A DNA stretch of 64,000 nt from CAZZBK01 sp964387325 (GCA_964387325.1 CAYLYE010000003.1:7726-71725), one strand, 5' to 3'. Numbered from the stretch's first letter, positions 8,845 through 17,442 are shown. The notes: generated by a model from the letters alone, not told the origin. Numbers and translations: made by a program.

Positions 8845-9624
8845 ATGAAACGTTACGCATTGCTTTTATCGCTGTTTGTGTATGCTTCGTTCGCTCAGGC
8901 CGACGACGGCTGGATCACGTTGTTCGACGGCCAATCGCTTAGCGGTTGGCATAAGAATCCCGAGCGCATCGGTCACGGCACCGGAGGCCAATGGGTGGTC
9001 GAAGACGGCGTCATCGTCGGCCAGCAAGACCCGCCCGGCAGTGGTAATGGCGGCATCTTGTTGACCGATCGCAAGTTCAAAGACTTTGAGTTGCTCATCG
9101 ATCTGAAGCCCGATTGGGGTGTGTGCAGCGGTTTGTTTCTGCGCGCCAACGATCGCGGCCAGTGCTTGCAGATGATGGTCGACTATCATGAGAAAGGGAA
9201 CGTTGGCCATGTCTATGGCGAAGGCACAGGCGGCTTCAACAATCGGCCCTTCGAGTTGTTCGGCAATTATGACAACGAGAAGCTCATCAAGCTCACGACC
9301 AAGCCCTCGGGCCTCGAACTGCCCAAGGCCTACTCATGCAGCGGCGATGAGTTTGTCCAAGCTTGGAAAATCAACGCCTGGAACACGGCTCGGGTGCGCG
9401 TCGTGGGCAACCCGCCACGCATGACCACCTGGATCAACGACCTGAAGGTGAGTGAATTCGACGGCACGACTTACGACGGCAAGCAGTATGACAAGGCCAA
9501 GGTCGTGCAAACCCTCGGCGACTCAGGAAGTATTGCGGTTCAGGTGCATGGCGGAAAAAGCTGGCCAGCAGGGGCCAAGTGCCGCTGGAAGAATATCAAG
9601 ATCAAGTCGCTCGATGCGCCCTAA
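8845..9624 (+). CDS. DUF1080 secreted protein, second copy
   Basis: Exported DUF1080-family beta-sandwich protein. The ATG at 8845 puts a normal signal peptide first (MKRYALLLSLFVYASFAQA, cut before DDGW); an upstream ATG at 8815 would add ten residues before it and has no better ribosome binding site. Family marks are WITLFDGQSLSGWHKNP, WVVEDGVIVGQQDPPGSGNGG, FELLIDLKPDWGVCSGLFLR and the closing CRWKNIKIKSL. It is distinct from the copy at 3219-3959. It overlaps the next gene by 11 bases, so the two are probably co-transcribed. The function is inferred from family association with glycan breakdown; the substrate is unknown. Confidence 0.9.
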   Translation: MKRYALLLSLFVYASFAQADDGWITLFDGQSLSGWHKNPERIGHGTGGQWVVEDGVIVGQQDPPGSGNGGILLTDRKFKDFELLIDLKPDWGVCSGLFLRANDRGQCLQMMVDYHEKGNVGHVYGEGTGGFNNRPFELFGNYDNEKLIKLTTKPSGLELPKAYSCSGDEFVQAWKINAWNTARVRVVGNPPRMTTWINDLKVSEFDGTTYDGKQYDKAKVVQTLGDSGSIAVQVHGGKSWPAGAKCRWKNIKIKSLDAP

Positions 9625-10483
9625 GACCGTATTGATCGTGGATCTGTTGAAATACGTCCGATCTACTGCCGTTAGCTTGTTCATTCTAACGATCTTGTCG
9701 GCAGGTCATTACTCGACCTTGATCGCTGCAGAGACGTTCAGTAACTCGTTGGAGATGCGCTTTGTGCGTATCCCCGCTGGATCGAACACGCTGGGCTCAA
9801 GCGACAATGACACGCTGGCCGACGCCGACGAGCGACCTGCGCATCGCGTAACGTTCGATCAGCCTTGGTGGCTCGGCGCACACGAAGTGACTCAATCGCA
9901 ATTTGAGTCGGTGATGGGCGAGCGACCGGCCTGGTTTTGCAAACAAGGGGGCGGCGCTGCGGCGGTCGAGGGGCTCAACACCCTTGAACTGCCCATCGAC
10001 ATGGTCTCGTGGCACGACGCGGTCGAGTTCTGCCGACGACTCAGTGATTGGCCTACTGAACGCTCCGCGCAACGACGGTATCGGCTGCCGACCGAGGCCG
10101 AGTGGGAATATGCCTGCCGAGCAGGGAGCACGACCCGCTACAGCCGTGGCGACACCTTGACGCCACGCGACGCCAATATCGGGGCAACCCTCGGGCGAAC
10201 CTCGATCGTCGGTTCGTATCAGCCCAACCGCTGGGGGCTGTTCGACATGCACGGCAATGTTTGGGAATGGTGTGCGGATGCGTATCGCTTTGATGCCTAC
10301 ACACGCCCGAATTCAACGGACGATGATGAACCGACCCAGGGGCACGTCGTGCGCGGCGGCGATTGGAAACACGCCACGCACATGGCTCGCAGTGCAAATC
10401 GCGATGTCACCCGATCGACACGTCGCGATCCAGGCAACGGCTTACGCGTGGTCGTCGAACTGCCCGCCACCGGTTCTCGCTGA
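9614..10483 (+). CDS. Formylglycine-generating-enzyme-like (SUMF1/FGE-fold) protein, exported
   Basis: The FGE-sulfatase fold is visible from about residue 40: GSNTLGSSDNDTLADADERP, PTEAEWEYACRAG, NRWGLFDMHGNVWEWCAD and HVVRGGDWKHATHMARSANR. A hydrophobic segment near residues 15-38 suggests export or membrane anchoring. The ATG at 9614 lies inside the end of the DUF1080 gene. The two catalytic cysteines that flank the RGGS region in true formylglycine-generating enzymes are not seen here, so this is more likely a fold relative with another or a binding role. Sulfatases themselves are absent from the window. Confidence 0.85.
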   Translation: MRPKTVLIVDLLKYVRSTAVSLFILTILSAGHYSTLIAAETFSNSLEMRFVRIPAGSNTLGSSDNDTLADADERPAHRVTFDQPWWLGAHEVTQSQFESVMGERPAWFCKQGGGAAAVEGLNTLELPIDMVSWHDAVEFCRRLSDWPTERSAQRRYRLPTEAEWEYACRAGSTTRYSRGDTLTPRDANIGATLGRTSIVGSYQPNRWGLFDMHGNVWEWCADAYRFDAYTRPNSTDDDEPTQGHVVRGGDWKHATHMARSANRDVTRSTRRDPGNGLRVVVELPATGSR

Positions 10484-10508
10484 GCCGCGCGGACGGGTGA
10501 AAGTCATT

Positions 10509-10641
10509 GCCACAAAAAACACAAAACGACGTAAAAATAGAGCCCATGAGATCGAGGGATCTCCGTGCTCCGTCACTCAGGCAGTCGCCTGTGCATCGAT
10601 GACGGTAAATAACTTTTTATGCCCCTTTGTTTTTTTGTGGC
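10509..10641. repeat. Imperfect inverted repeat with A-rich/T-rich arms
   Basis: The left arm reads GCCACAAAAAACACAAAACG then GTAAAAA, and the right arm is a near-complement (TTTTTATGCCCCTTTG then TTTTTTTGTGGC), about 28 bases each with roughly 75 bases between them. Such CACAAA-type palindromes look like a dispersed intergenic element of the genome rather than a gene. Confidence 0.55.
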
Positions 10642-10879
10642 CATTTCTGTTGGCCTGCGAATATTTGGGGCTGCCCACAAGCTAGTGCCTAGAGTTGCAA
10701 CGAGGGCTGCTTACAGTCAGGGCAACTCGCCGGACCATGGAGCCAGCGCAAGCAGTCGTACTGCAACGAAAAAAACCCGTAATCCCATACAGTAATGAGT
10801 GTTGCAGATTTTTCAGCGAAGCGTGCTTCACTGTGGCACGCCAGTTGCTTTTCCTCTGCATCGGCGTGCGATGCGTTAT

Positions 10880-10904
10880 CCGCAGGTGAGGGCCCCACCT
10901 GCGG
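10880..10904. repeat. Perfect 9-bp inverted repeat
   Basis: CCGCAGGTG and CACCTGCGG are separated by seven bases. The right arm is followed by GTAATTTTTATT, a weak T-rich tail on the plus strand, so it could act as a terminator or as part of an RNA fold. Confidence 0.5.
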
Positions 10905-11018
10905 GTAATTTTTATTAACGCCTGCACGGCTAATGAACCAAGGCGACCAGCGGAAGCCACCGCTTCGCGATCAATCAACCAACTCCGGGCGTGATGCCCT
11001 CGTGACATTCGAAGGGTG

Positions 11019-11071
11019 CCCCGTGACTTGGACGGCCACTCCGCCTATGCCGTCCAAGTCCGGGGTTTTTT
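11019..11071 (+). terminator. Strong Rho-independent terminator
   Basis: CCCCG, a bulged T, then GACTTGGACGGC pairs with GCCGTCCAAGTC then CGGGG, giving a 17-bp stem with a 12-base loop, followed at once by six T. The T-run is only on the plus strand, so it ends transcripts that come from the left. Confidence 0.85.
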
Positions 11072-11244
11072 GTTGCACGGTCATGCCTGTTTTCCACGCT
11101 CGATGAGCCCGCGCTCTGCTGGACGTCGCACCGGCTCCTCGATCGCGCTCATTGCCACGGCTACGGTTGATGTTCGTTCGCCTAAATCGCTCGGTGTTTC
11201 ACGGCCGATATTACCCCCGGCACTGAATTCCGTTCTCAGAAGGT

Positions 11245-12420
11245 TCAAATCGCTAATACGGACACACGACCTCGGCCTGCTGCGTCGCACGCAACGGGGG
11301 TTGCCGAAACCGAGGCGTGACTCGTGTCTGAAGCGAGCACCATCGTCGAGGATTTATTGACCGGCAGGTTCACGAAGTCATCGAAGCAGCGTTCAAAGGC
11401 GAGCACCACGACTGGATCGAATTGACGACCGGTCTGCCGCAGAATTTCGCGACGGGCCTCGTCGACCGGCCAGGCGGCTTTGTACGGTCGTTCCGACGTG
11501 AGTGCGTCGTAGACGTCAGCCTCCGCGACAATCCGCGCCACGAGCGGAATGTTCAATCCACTCAGACCGTCGGGATAACCGGTGCCGTCCCAACGCTCGT
11601 GATGCGAACGGGCTACATGTACCGCCATCGTTAGAAAGCCTCCGACGGGCGATTGATTCGCGGCTTGGGCCAAGACCTCCGCGCCGATAATCGTGTGCTG
11701 CTCCATGACGGATCGTTCCTCGGTCGTGAGTCGCCCCGGCTTGAGCAAGATGGAATCCGGAATGCCGATCTTGCCAATGTCGTGCAACGGACAAGCGCGG
11801 TTCAACTGATCGAGAAACCTGTCGTCGATTTGGTTTTGATACGGCGACTCACGGCGCAATTCGCGAGCCAGCAACATCGAGTAATCACGCATCCGCACAA
11901 TATGCGCGCCGGTCTCGTTATCCCGAGTCTCGGCCATTTTGCGGAGCATGAATGCCGCAATGTCTTGCATGTCGGAAACGTCTTTCGACAAATTCCGTGA
12001 CACAGACAGAATCGACTGCACGGTCTCGGACATCTGCTGCATCGACGTCATCGCGTCGCGCAGCCGGGTATGTAAGCGAACTCGCGACAGCAACTCGAAG
12101 CGATCGACCGGTTTGACCATGTAATCGTCGGCGCCTGCGGCGATGGCGGCCGTCAATTCCGACGCGGTTGAATGAAACGATACGATCGTGACGATCGGTA
12201 CCAAATGCGCGGGGAGTGCCTTGATTCGACGGCAGGTCTCAAAACCGTCCATGCCCGGCATATCAAGATTGAGCAACACCATCTGCGGTTTCAGTTCCCG
12301 CACGGCTCGCACGGCGTCCAGGCCATTGTCGATAACCACGACACGATGCTCATCGATCAGGCAATGCCGCATGAGTCGGCAGATCGCCGGATCGTCATCC
12401 ACGAGCAATATGAGCGCCAT
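11245..12420 (-). CDS. Response regulator with HD-GYP cyclic di-GMP phosphodiesterase domain
   Basis: An N-terminal receiver domain (LILLVDDDPAICRLMRH, phosphoacceptor Asp in MVLLNLDMPGMDGF, Lys in DYMVKPVDRFELL) is joined to an HD-GYP domain (about residues 175-355). The metal and signature residues are present: ETGAHIVRMRDYS, HDIGKIGIPDS, HHERWDGTGYPDGL and ADVYDALTSERPYK. It should hydrolyse cyclic di-GMP when phosphorylated. The ATG at 12420 fits the start of the receiver fold; an in-frame TTG upstream is less likely because it would overlap the preceding gene. The HPt gene ends 20 bases upstream and is probably co-transcribed, suggesting a phosphorelay. No histidine kinase lies nearby. 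Confidence 0.93.
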   Translation of the reverse strand: MALILLVDDDPAICRLMRHCLIDEHRVVVIDNGLDAVRAVRELKPQMVLLNLDMPGMDGFETCRRIKALPAHLVPIVTIVSFHSTASELTAAIAAGADDYMVKPVDRFELLSRVRLHTRLRDAMTSMQQMSETVQSILSVSRNLSKDVSDMQDIAAFMLRKMAETRDNETGAHIVRMRDYSMLLARELRRESPYQNQIDDRFLDQLNRACPLHDIGKIGIPDSILLKPGRLTTEERSVMEQHTIIGAEVLAQAANQSPVGGFLTMAVHVARSHHERWDGTGYPDGLSGLNIPLVARIVAEADVYDALTSERPYKAAWPVDEARREILRQTGRQFDPVVVLAFERCFDDFVNLPVNKSSTMVLASDTSHASVSATPVACDAAGRGRVSVLAI

Positions 12421-12440
12421 GATACGCAGGTCTCTCGGGT

Positions 12441-12773
12441 TTAACTCGTTCGCGTACTGCGAACTCGACGACAAAACCCCAGCAGATGCTGAGTGCGTTC
12501 GACCGTGTTCTCTGGGCTGCCATAGGCGACGGCAAACTCGACGGTTCCCGCGACCGCGGCGATCAGATCGAAGCCATAGCCACCGGCGGATCCTTTGAGT
12601 CGATGCGCCAAGCGCCGCACGCTCGTCCAGTCTTGCCGTTCGAGGGCGGTTGTTAACGCCTCGATCCGCTCCGGCATTTCAGCGATGTACTCTTCGACAA
12701 GGTCCGCCATTGTTTCGTCAAGCAGGGTCGAGTGAAGGGGCACGAGGTCGGATGCATGCGTCGTGGACATCAT
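12441..12773 (-). CDS. Stand-alone HPt phosphotransfer protein
   Basis: A four-helix histidine phosphotransfer domain of 110 residues. The phosphorylated His lies in RRLAHRLKGSAGGYGFD, the classic HPt signature, and the preceding helix (LVEEYIAEMPERIEALTTAL) is typical. It would carry phosphate between a hybrid kinase and a receiver, most simply the HD-GYP response regulator encoded 20 bases downstream. Two adjacent ATG codons (12773 and 12770) are possible starts, with no strong ribosome binding site for either. The C-terminus (CRRVRSTRTS) is short and basic. Confidence 0.88.
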   Translation of the reverse strand: MMSTTHASDLVPLHSTLLDETMADLVEEYIAEMPERIEALTTALERQDWTSVRRLAHRLKGSAGGYGFDLIAAVAGTVEFAVAYGSPENTVERTQHLLGFCRRVRSTRTS

Positions 12774-13375
12774 TGGCTTCAAGCGTTGAATCGGAATCCG
12801 GGTAATTTGTCGAATCGCACGACCGTCCCCAGGCCGGATCAGCGGCCCTGCGGCGGTTGAACGAGGAAGCTCATTGTTTAAGAGCCTACCTAAACACTAC
12901 GTAAGCGTAATACACGCCTTATCGAACCAACGCAAAGCGGTGTCAAATTGTAATGATCCGTGGGAAGTCACAGGTGGGGTAGCCGCTTCCGCAACAAGAG
13001 CGGGGGCCCATTGAATCGGTTCGAGGGGTCATACCGATCGGGTCAATCCGGTTGTGACGACTCTGCGGTCATGTTCAGCGACCGTCGTATTGTGGCTCTC
13101 TAATCCACACACCAATCAGGCGACACCTGCGATTGGCTGGGGGTTATTCATTGCCTTGTGCGTCACTCCCCGAGTACAACCGTTCCTGAAACGTCCGTGT
13201 CTCTTTGTCGAGACCATCATGCGCCATCTGCTGCTGCCTCGGAGTTTGTTCTTTACACTAACGTTGCTCGTAACCCTCGGTGGAGCATCTGCCGACGGCG
13301 ACGAGCTGCGCTGCGGGTCAGCGCTCGGCGTATCACCCCACTCCTCGGCGAGATCATGGCCGGCGGTCACCCGAG
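12774..13375. other. Intergenic region of about 600 bases
   Basis: This lies between the divergent-side start of the HPt gene and the 3' end of the MBL-fold gene. A 64-codon frame at 13219-13413 begins with a signal-peptide-like sequence (MRHLLLPRSLFFTLTLLVTL) but runs antisense into the MBL-fold gene with no recognisable domain, so it may be a gene remnant. I see no RNA gene or repeat. Confidence 0.4.
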
Positions 13376-14137
13376 TTAAATATGATAAACATGCCCGGGC
13401 CGAGCGATCTTGAGCGTGGGTAGATCGAGCGTCGCGAGCTGCTCGGCCACGCGGTCATACATCGCCGGCTTGATATGCACGGCGTAGAGGGGCAGCTCGC
13501 GGCCGAGCTTGCGATACTCGGCGGCGAACAACTCCGGTGTGAGATGGTAGCTGATCGCTGCCAACTCGGCCATCTCGTTCGGAAAGCTGCATTCCAGAAA
13601 CAGAGCGTCGAGCCGCGCTTGCTCGCGCAAGGCGGTCCAGACCGCCTCGCTCGGCGCGGTGTCCGAGACAATCGCCACGGCGCTCGCCCAGTCGTCGATG
13701 ACAAACGCCACGGTCTCAATCGCGTGCTCAAGGGGCAACGGAGTGACCGTGTGACCGCCCACGGTCACGCTTTGATAGGGTTCGATCTCAATCAACCGCA
13801 CGAAGGCTGTCGAGCCGCGCGACAACCGGACCATGTCGGGCCACACCAGATCGTTGAAGATGCTCTGCCGCAACACATCGAGCGTGGCCCGCGTGCCGTA
13901 CACGCTGACGCACTGCGGGCCGGGCTCATATACGTTATCGAGAAAGATGGGCAGCGTGGCCACATGATCCAAATGCGCATGCGAGAGGAAAATATGTTGA
14001 ATACGCCGCTGGGCATCGAGCGGCAGCAGGCCGAGTGCGCCAGCATCGATCGCGATCACATCGTCGATGAGCGTCGTGATCAGAAACTGGTAATGATGCG
14101 CTGACCCACCGCTGGGAGCCACGATCTGGATGTTCAC
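13376..14137 (-). CDS. Metallo-beta-lactamase-fold hydrolase, class II cyclic nucleotide phosphodiesterase type
   Basis: The metal-binding motif HxHLDH is seen in HIFLSHAHLDHVATLPIFLD, followed by other ligands in a class II (PDEase_II) arrangement: LPLEHAIETVAF, IVSDTAPSEAVW, LFLECSFPNEM and YAVHIKPAMYDRV. The family hydrolyses 3',5'-cyclic nucleotides, with cAMP as the usual substrate. It is 253 residues, close to family length, and has no signal peptide, so it is probably cytoplasmic. Bacterial members are less well studied, and related RNase Z-like hydrolases remain an alternative. The gene stands alone, convergent with nothing obvious. Confidence 0.83.
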   Translation of the reverse strand: MNIQIVAPSGGSAHHYQFLITTLIDDVIAIDAGALGLLPLDAQRRIQHIFLSHAHLDHVATLPIFLDNVYEPGPQCVSVYGTRATLDVLRQSIFNDLVWPDMVRLSRGSTAFVRLIEIEPYQSVTVGGHTVTPLPLEHAIETVAFVIDDWASAVAIVSDTAPSEAVWTALREQARLDALFLECSFPNEMAELAAISYHLTPELFAAEYRKLGRELPLYAVHIKPAMYDRVAEQLATLDLPTLKIARPGHVYHI

Positions 14138-14335
14138 GTGTCGGCTTTGCCCAATAAAGATGCGGAAAGGACCTCGGCTACGTCGCGTCTATCGTACCCG
14201 TGAAGGGAGAAGGTCAACAAGCGGAAGTGTCGCTACGACAGGTTTACTGAACTCGCATTCTCGCCACCTGGGCCAATCGACTACACTGCGGCACGATTGG
14301 GTCCCTGAGATGACGAAATTCTCATCTGGCGAAGC

Positions 14336-16027
14336 ATGTCCCGATACCGCTCGAACGATCGCCGTTTGCCCGCTGAGCTGCCGTCCAGGCTGAGCAGGGG
14401 TGAGCAGGTCGGGCGCGTGTTGAGCTCGACACTTGGGCTGGGACTCTTGGGCAGCTTGCTGCTCTTCGCCGCTCAGCCGCCGCTGGGGTGGTGGCCGCTC
14501 GCTTGGTTAGCGCCGCTGCCGTGGGCGCTGATCGTGCGGCGACCGAAACTCGCAGGTCGTCGTCCTTATCGAAGCGTCTGGCTCGCCGGGTGCGTCTATT
14601 GGCTGCTGGCTGTGCATTGGCTGCGGCTGCCTCATCTGCTCACGAGCATCGGCTGGCTGGCCTTGTCATGCTATCTGGGTTGTTACCTGAGCGCCTTTGT
14701 CTACCTGAGTCGGCGCGGCGTGCATGTCCACGGCTGGCCGACGCCCTTGAGCATGGCGATCGTCTGGAGCGGACTCGAACTCGTGCAGGCTCATCTGCTT
14801 TCCGGCTTCAATATGGCGAGTCCGGCCAATTCACAGATCGCGTTCAAAACGCTGATTCAAATCGCTGACCTCGTCGGCGGATATGGCGTGAGTTTTGTCA
14901 TCGTGTTCGTGGGCGCCTGTCTGGCCCAAGCATGGCACGGACGACTCGACGTGCGGCCTCTCGGCGCGGCCGGGATGCTCTTGGCCGCCGTGCTCGGGTA
15001 CGGCGCGTGGCGAGACGATCAGTACGAGCCCCAACGTGGGCCGACCGTGACACTCATCCAAGGCTCGATCGATACCATGATGCATGAGGACGCGCGGCAA
15101 GCCTACGAGCATGCCCAACGCGCGTTCGATCAATATGTCAGCCTCACGCTCGATGCACTCAGCGTGCGACGCGACACGGATCTGATCGTGTGGCCCGAGA
15201 CCATGTATCGCAATCCGCTCATCACCCATGCCGAGCAGGTGACACCCCCGGCCGGTGAGCCCTGGACGTTCAACGATCTGCGGCAACGAGCTCAGGAGTA
15301 TCAGTCCATTCTGAAGGCGTTTGCCAAGCAGATCGGGCGACCCACGCTGCTGGGGATCGACGCCTGGCACTACGAAGCGTCGCGCGTGCATCGTACCAAC
15401 TCGGCCGTGCTCTTAGAGAGCGACGGTACGGTGAGTGCCCGATATAACAAAATGCACCCGGTGATGTTTGGCGAGTACATTCCGTTGGCCAAGCAGATAC
15501 CGTGGCTGTATCAGATCACGCCGCTCGCCGGGGGTATCGACTCGGGCGATCACGCGACCGCGCTGCGCATCACCGGCTCCGGCGGACAACCGTACTCGCT
15601 GTGCCCAAGTATCTGTTACGAGAGCGTGCTGTCGCACGTGATTCGCCGTAGCGTGAACGAGTTGACCGCCGAGGGAACCGAGACCGACGTGCTTGTGAAC
15701 CTGACGAACGACGGCTGGTTCTGGGGCTCCAGTGAGCTCGACATGCACCTGGCCTGCGGGGTGATGCGAGCCGTCGAGTGTCGCAAGCCGCTGCTGATCG
15801 CCGCCAACACGGGTTTCTCGGCCTGGATCGACTCGCAAGGGACGATCGTCCGCCAAGGCCAACGCCGCGCCACCGATACGATCGTGGCCGACGTGCAGCT
15901 CGACTCGCGTCAGAGCCTGTATCTGGCCTGGGGCGACTGGTTTGCTGGGGCGTGCTTACTGGTTTGTATCGCGAGTTGCCTGCCACGACGCTCGAAAAGC
16001 CAGGGGTACCCCCCGGGCGATGGGTGA
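14336..16027 (+). CDS. lnt: Apolipoprotein N-acyltransferase
   Basis: An inner-membrane enzyme that adds the third acyl chain to lipoproteins. An N-terminal block of about six membrane segments (residues about 25-230) precedes a nitrilase-like domain (about 235-510) and a final span. The catalytic triad is visible: Glu in LIVWPETMYRNP (near 287), Lys in YNKMHPVMFGEYIPL (near 371) and Cys in PSICYESVLSH (near 426). The length of 563 residues is slightly above that of the E. coli enzyme. The start ATG leaves a short basic leader before the first span. This is a confident family assignment. Confidence 0.93.
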   Translation: MSRYRSNDRRLPAELPSRLSRGEQVGRVLSSTLGLGLLGSLLLFAAQPPLGWWPLAWLAPLPWALIVRRPKLAGRRPYRSVWLAGCVYWLLAVHWLRLPHLLTSIGWLALSCYLGCYLSAFVYLSRRGVHVHGWPTPLSMAIVWSGLELVQAHLLSGFNMASPANSQIAFKTLIQIADLVGGYGVSFVIVFVGACLAQAWHGRLDVRPLGAAGMLLAAVLGYGAWRDDQYEPQRGPTVTLIQGSIDTMMHEDARQAYEHAQRAFDQYVSLTLDALSVRRDTDLIVWPETMYRNPLITHAEQVTPPAGEPWTFNDLRQRAQEYQSILKAFAKQIGRPTLLGIDAWHYEASRVHRTNSAVLLESDGTVSARYNKMHPVMFGEYIPLAKQIPWLYQITPLAGGIDSGDHATALRITGSGGQPYSLCPSICYESVLSHVIRRSVNELTAEGTETDVLVNLTNDGWFWGSSELDMHLACGVMRAVECRKPLLIAANTGFSAWIDSQGTIVRQGQRRATDTIVADVQLDSRQSLYLAWGDWFAGACLLVCIASCLPRRSKSQGYPPGDG

Positions 16028-16094
16028 TGATCCGGATATACCGTCTGCGGAGGGGAGCTAAATGGGGCTATTTTGAATCTCGCACGGAAGTTTG

Positions 16095-16124
16095 TTGACG
16101 CTGATTTTTGAGCGAGTTTATACT
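16095..16124 (+). promoter_or_regulatory. Sigma70-type promoter ahead of the coiled-coil membrane gene
   Basis: TTGACG at 16095-16100 and TATACT at 16119-16124 are separated by 18 bases. The predicted 5' leader to the ATG at 16312 is about 180 bases, long enough to hold regulatory structure. Confidence 0.6.
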
Positions 16125-16311
16125 GAAAACTCAACTCCAAGATGGTGTCGGCCTATCGTTCGATCGATTCGGCTGGGGTTCCCCAGTCTGGCATACGACC
16201 CGGTTTCAACCACACGAGGTGGCCGGTTTTGTGTCAGGATAGGCAAAATGTCGCACACGGTCGTGCTCAGTTCGATGGCCTTGTGTTCCGAGCGCTCCAG
16301 GAGCGGTGGCG

Positions 16312-17136
16312 ATGAATCTCGTCGGTAAAATTTTAGTCACGCTGATCTTTGTGATGACCAGCGTGTATTTGGGCTTCGCCGTCAGCGTCTATTCGACGCA
16401 TAAGAACTGGCGCGAGAAAGCGACCGCGCTGTCGAGTAAGATCGCGCAGCTCAAGACCGATCTACAAAACACCCAGGCGAAAAACCTCGCCGAGCTCGAG
16501 ACGCTCCAGGCTCAGATCAAGGAGCAAAAGGACAGCGTCGACAAGCTCAAGACGGCGCGCGATACCTTGCTCAAAGAAATTGAAGACTCGAAGGAGCAAT
16601 TCGCCGCCAAGGAAAAAGACCTCCGCGAGGCCACGTCGCTGGCCACGGCCGCCGTCGCCAACGTCGAAGCCGCCGACAAGAAAGTCGATCAACTCCGCGC
16701 CGACTTACAGAAACTGCGTGAAGAGAAGGACGAGAAATTTAAGCAGTACGTGCAGTTGCTCGACGACCGCAATAGCTTGCAAGCCGACCGTCGCCGATTG
16801 GACGACACCAACGTCAAGCTCACCGAGCAGTTGACGAAAGCCAAGGTCGTGCTCGAACGGCGCGGCCTGTCGGTCGAGACCGACGTATCGAACGAGCCAC
16901 CGAAGATGGACGGTATCGTGCTGGCCGTTGCCAACGACGGACTCATGGAGATTTCGCTCGGCACCGACGACGGACTCAATCGAGGGCACACGCTCGAAGT
17001 CACCCGCGGCACACAGTATCTCGGCCGGGTGCAGGTGGTCGACGCGCGACCGGAGAAAGCGGTTGCCAAGGCACTGCCCCAGTTCCAAAAGGGTAAGATC
17101 GAAAGGAACGACCGTGTCGCCACCAGAATCAACTGA
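16312..17136 (+). CDS. Membrane-anchored coiled-coil protein of unknown function
   Basis: One N-terminal membrane segment (KILVTLIFVMTSVYLGFAV), then a coiled coil rich in K, E, D and A from about residue 30 to 190, and a C-terminal beta-rich domain (about 200-274) with DGIVLAVANDGLMEISLGTD, DDGLNRGHTLEVTRG and GKIERNDRVAT. The C-terminal block resembles small beta-barrel domains found in flagellar or envelope proteins, but I cannot name a family. AGGAG lies eight bases before this ATG, which is why it is chosen over a GTG six bases upstream. The next gene overlaps by 23 bases, so the two are probably translated together. It may bridge membrane and envelope. Confidence 0.75.
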   Translation: MNLVGKILVTLIFVMTSVYLGFAVSVYSTHKNWREKATALSSKIAQLKTDLQNTQAKNLAELETLQAQIKEQKDSVDKLKTARDTLLKEIEDSKEQFAAKEKDLREATSLATAAVANVEAADKKVDQLRADLQKLREEKDEKFKQYVQLLDDRNSLQADRRRLDDTNVKLTEQLTKAKVVLERRGLSVETDVSNEPPKMDGIVLAVANDGLMEISLGTDDGLNRGHTLEVTRGTQYLGRVQVVDARPEKAVAKALPQFQKGKIERNDRVATRIN

Positions 17137-17302
17137 GATCAAGCCCTCGCTGCTGGGCAAGTTCAACGTCTACACAGCGCTGCTGGGCCTGTCATTCTTG
17201 GCCGTCGGCATCGCGATCGCGCTCTTGTCGCTTGAGTTGGCCCGCTATGAATGGGATTTCAAGGCCAAGACCGCCCCGGTCGGCATGATCGTCGGTCGAT
17301 AG
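17114..17302 (+). CDS. Small single-span membrane protein (62 aa)
   Basis: It starts with GTG inside the end of the coiled-coil gene, with AAAGGAA eight bases before it, and reads MSPPESTEIKPSLLGKFNVY followed by a long hydrophobic segment (LLGLSFLAVGIAIALLSLEL) and a short polar tail. The 23-base overlap suggests translational coupling and a partnership with the upstream membrane-anchored coiled-coil protein. No family is recognised. The coding frame, ribosome binding site and clear membrane segment support it. Confidence 0.7.
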   Translation: MSPPESTEIKPSLLGKFNVYTALLGLSFLAVGIAIALLSLELARYEWDFKAKTAPVGMIVGR

Positions 17303-17331
17303 CGTGTCGACCATGAGGCGGCTCTGCATCA

Positions 17332-17425
17332 TAGGTCAGGCACCCCGTGCATGACATCGTGCAAGATTGCCAACCGGCATCTTTTATTCACGTAACAGGC
17401 TCTCAGGCACGGAGTGCCTGAGCTA
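17332..17425. repeat. Paired inverted palindromic repeat (REPIN-like), copy 1
   Basis: The left unit is TAGGTCAGGCACCCCGTGCA then TGAC, and the right unit is the near-complement (CTCAGGCACGGAGTGCCTGA then GCTA), with 46 bases between them. The same unit recurs at 46381-46501 and 47577-47695. This copy has diverged from the perfect version at 47577. Confidence 0.7.
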
Positions 17426-17442
17426 CGGTTACTGCGACGGGC

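Larger units (their letters stand above)
10484..11244. other. Structured intergenic region without a convincing protein gene
   Basis: About 760 bases between two converging genes. It holds an imperfect long inverted repeat (10509-10641), a perfect 9-bp stem (10880-10904), several small hairpins (for example GGGC/GCCC near 10988 and AGCGG/CCGCT near 10950) and a strong plus-strand intrinsic terminator at 11019-11071. Open frames on either strand have no recognisable domain and odd composition. A non-coding RNA ending at the terminator is possible. Confidence 0.5.

Noticed and set aside
10682..11008. Open frame of 108 codons on the minus strand of the structured intergenic region
   Set aside because: It overlaps the hairpins and has no ribosome binding site or recognisable domain; an alternative frame with CPDCKQP looks zinc-like but is too short to trust.
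11005..11024. tRNA T-arm-like stretch (ACATTCGAAGGGT)
   Set aside because: It lacks a matching anticodon arm, acceptor stem and CCA-side pairing, so it is not a tRNA.
13219..13413. 64-codon frame with a signal-peptide-like N-terminus
   Set aside because: The last part runs antisense through the C-terminal end of the MBL-fold gene and nothing follows the signal-like start. It could be a remnant, but I cannot support it as a gene.
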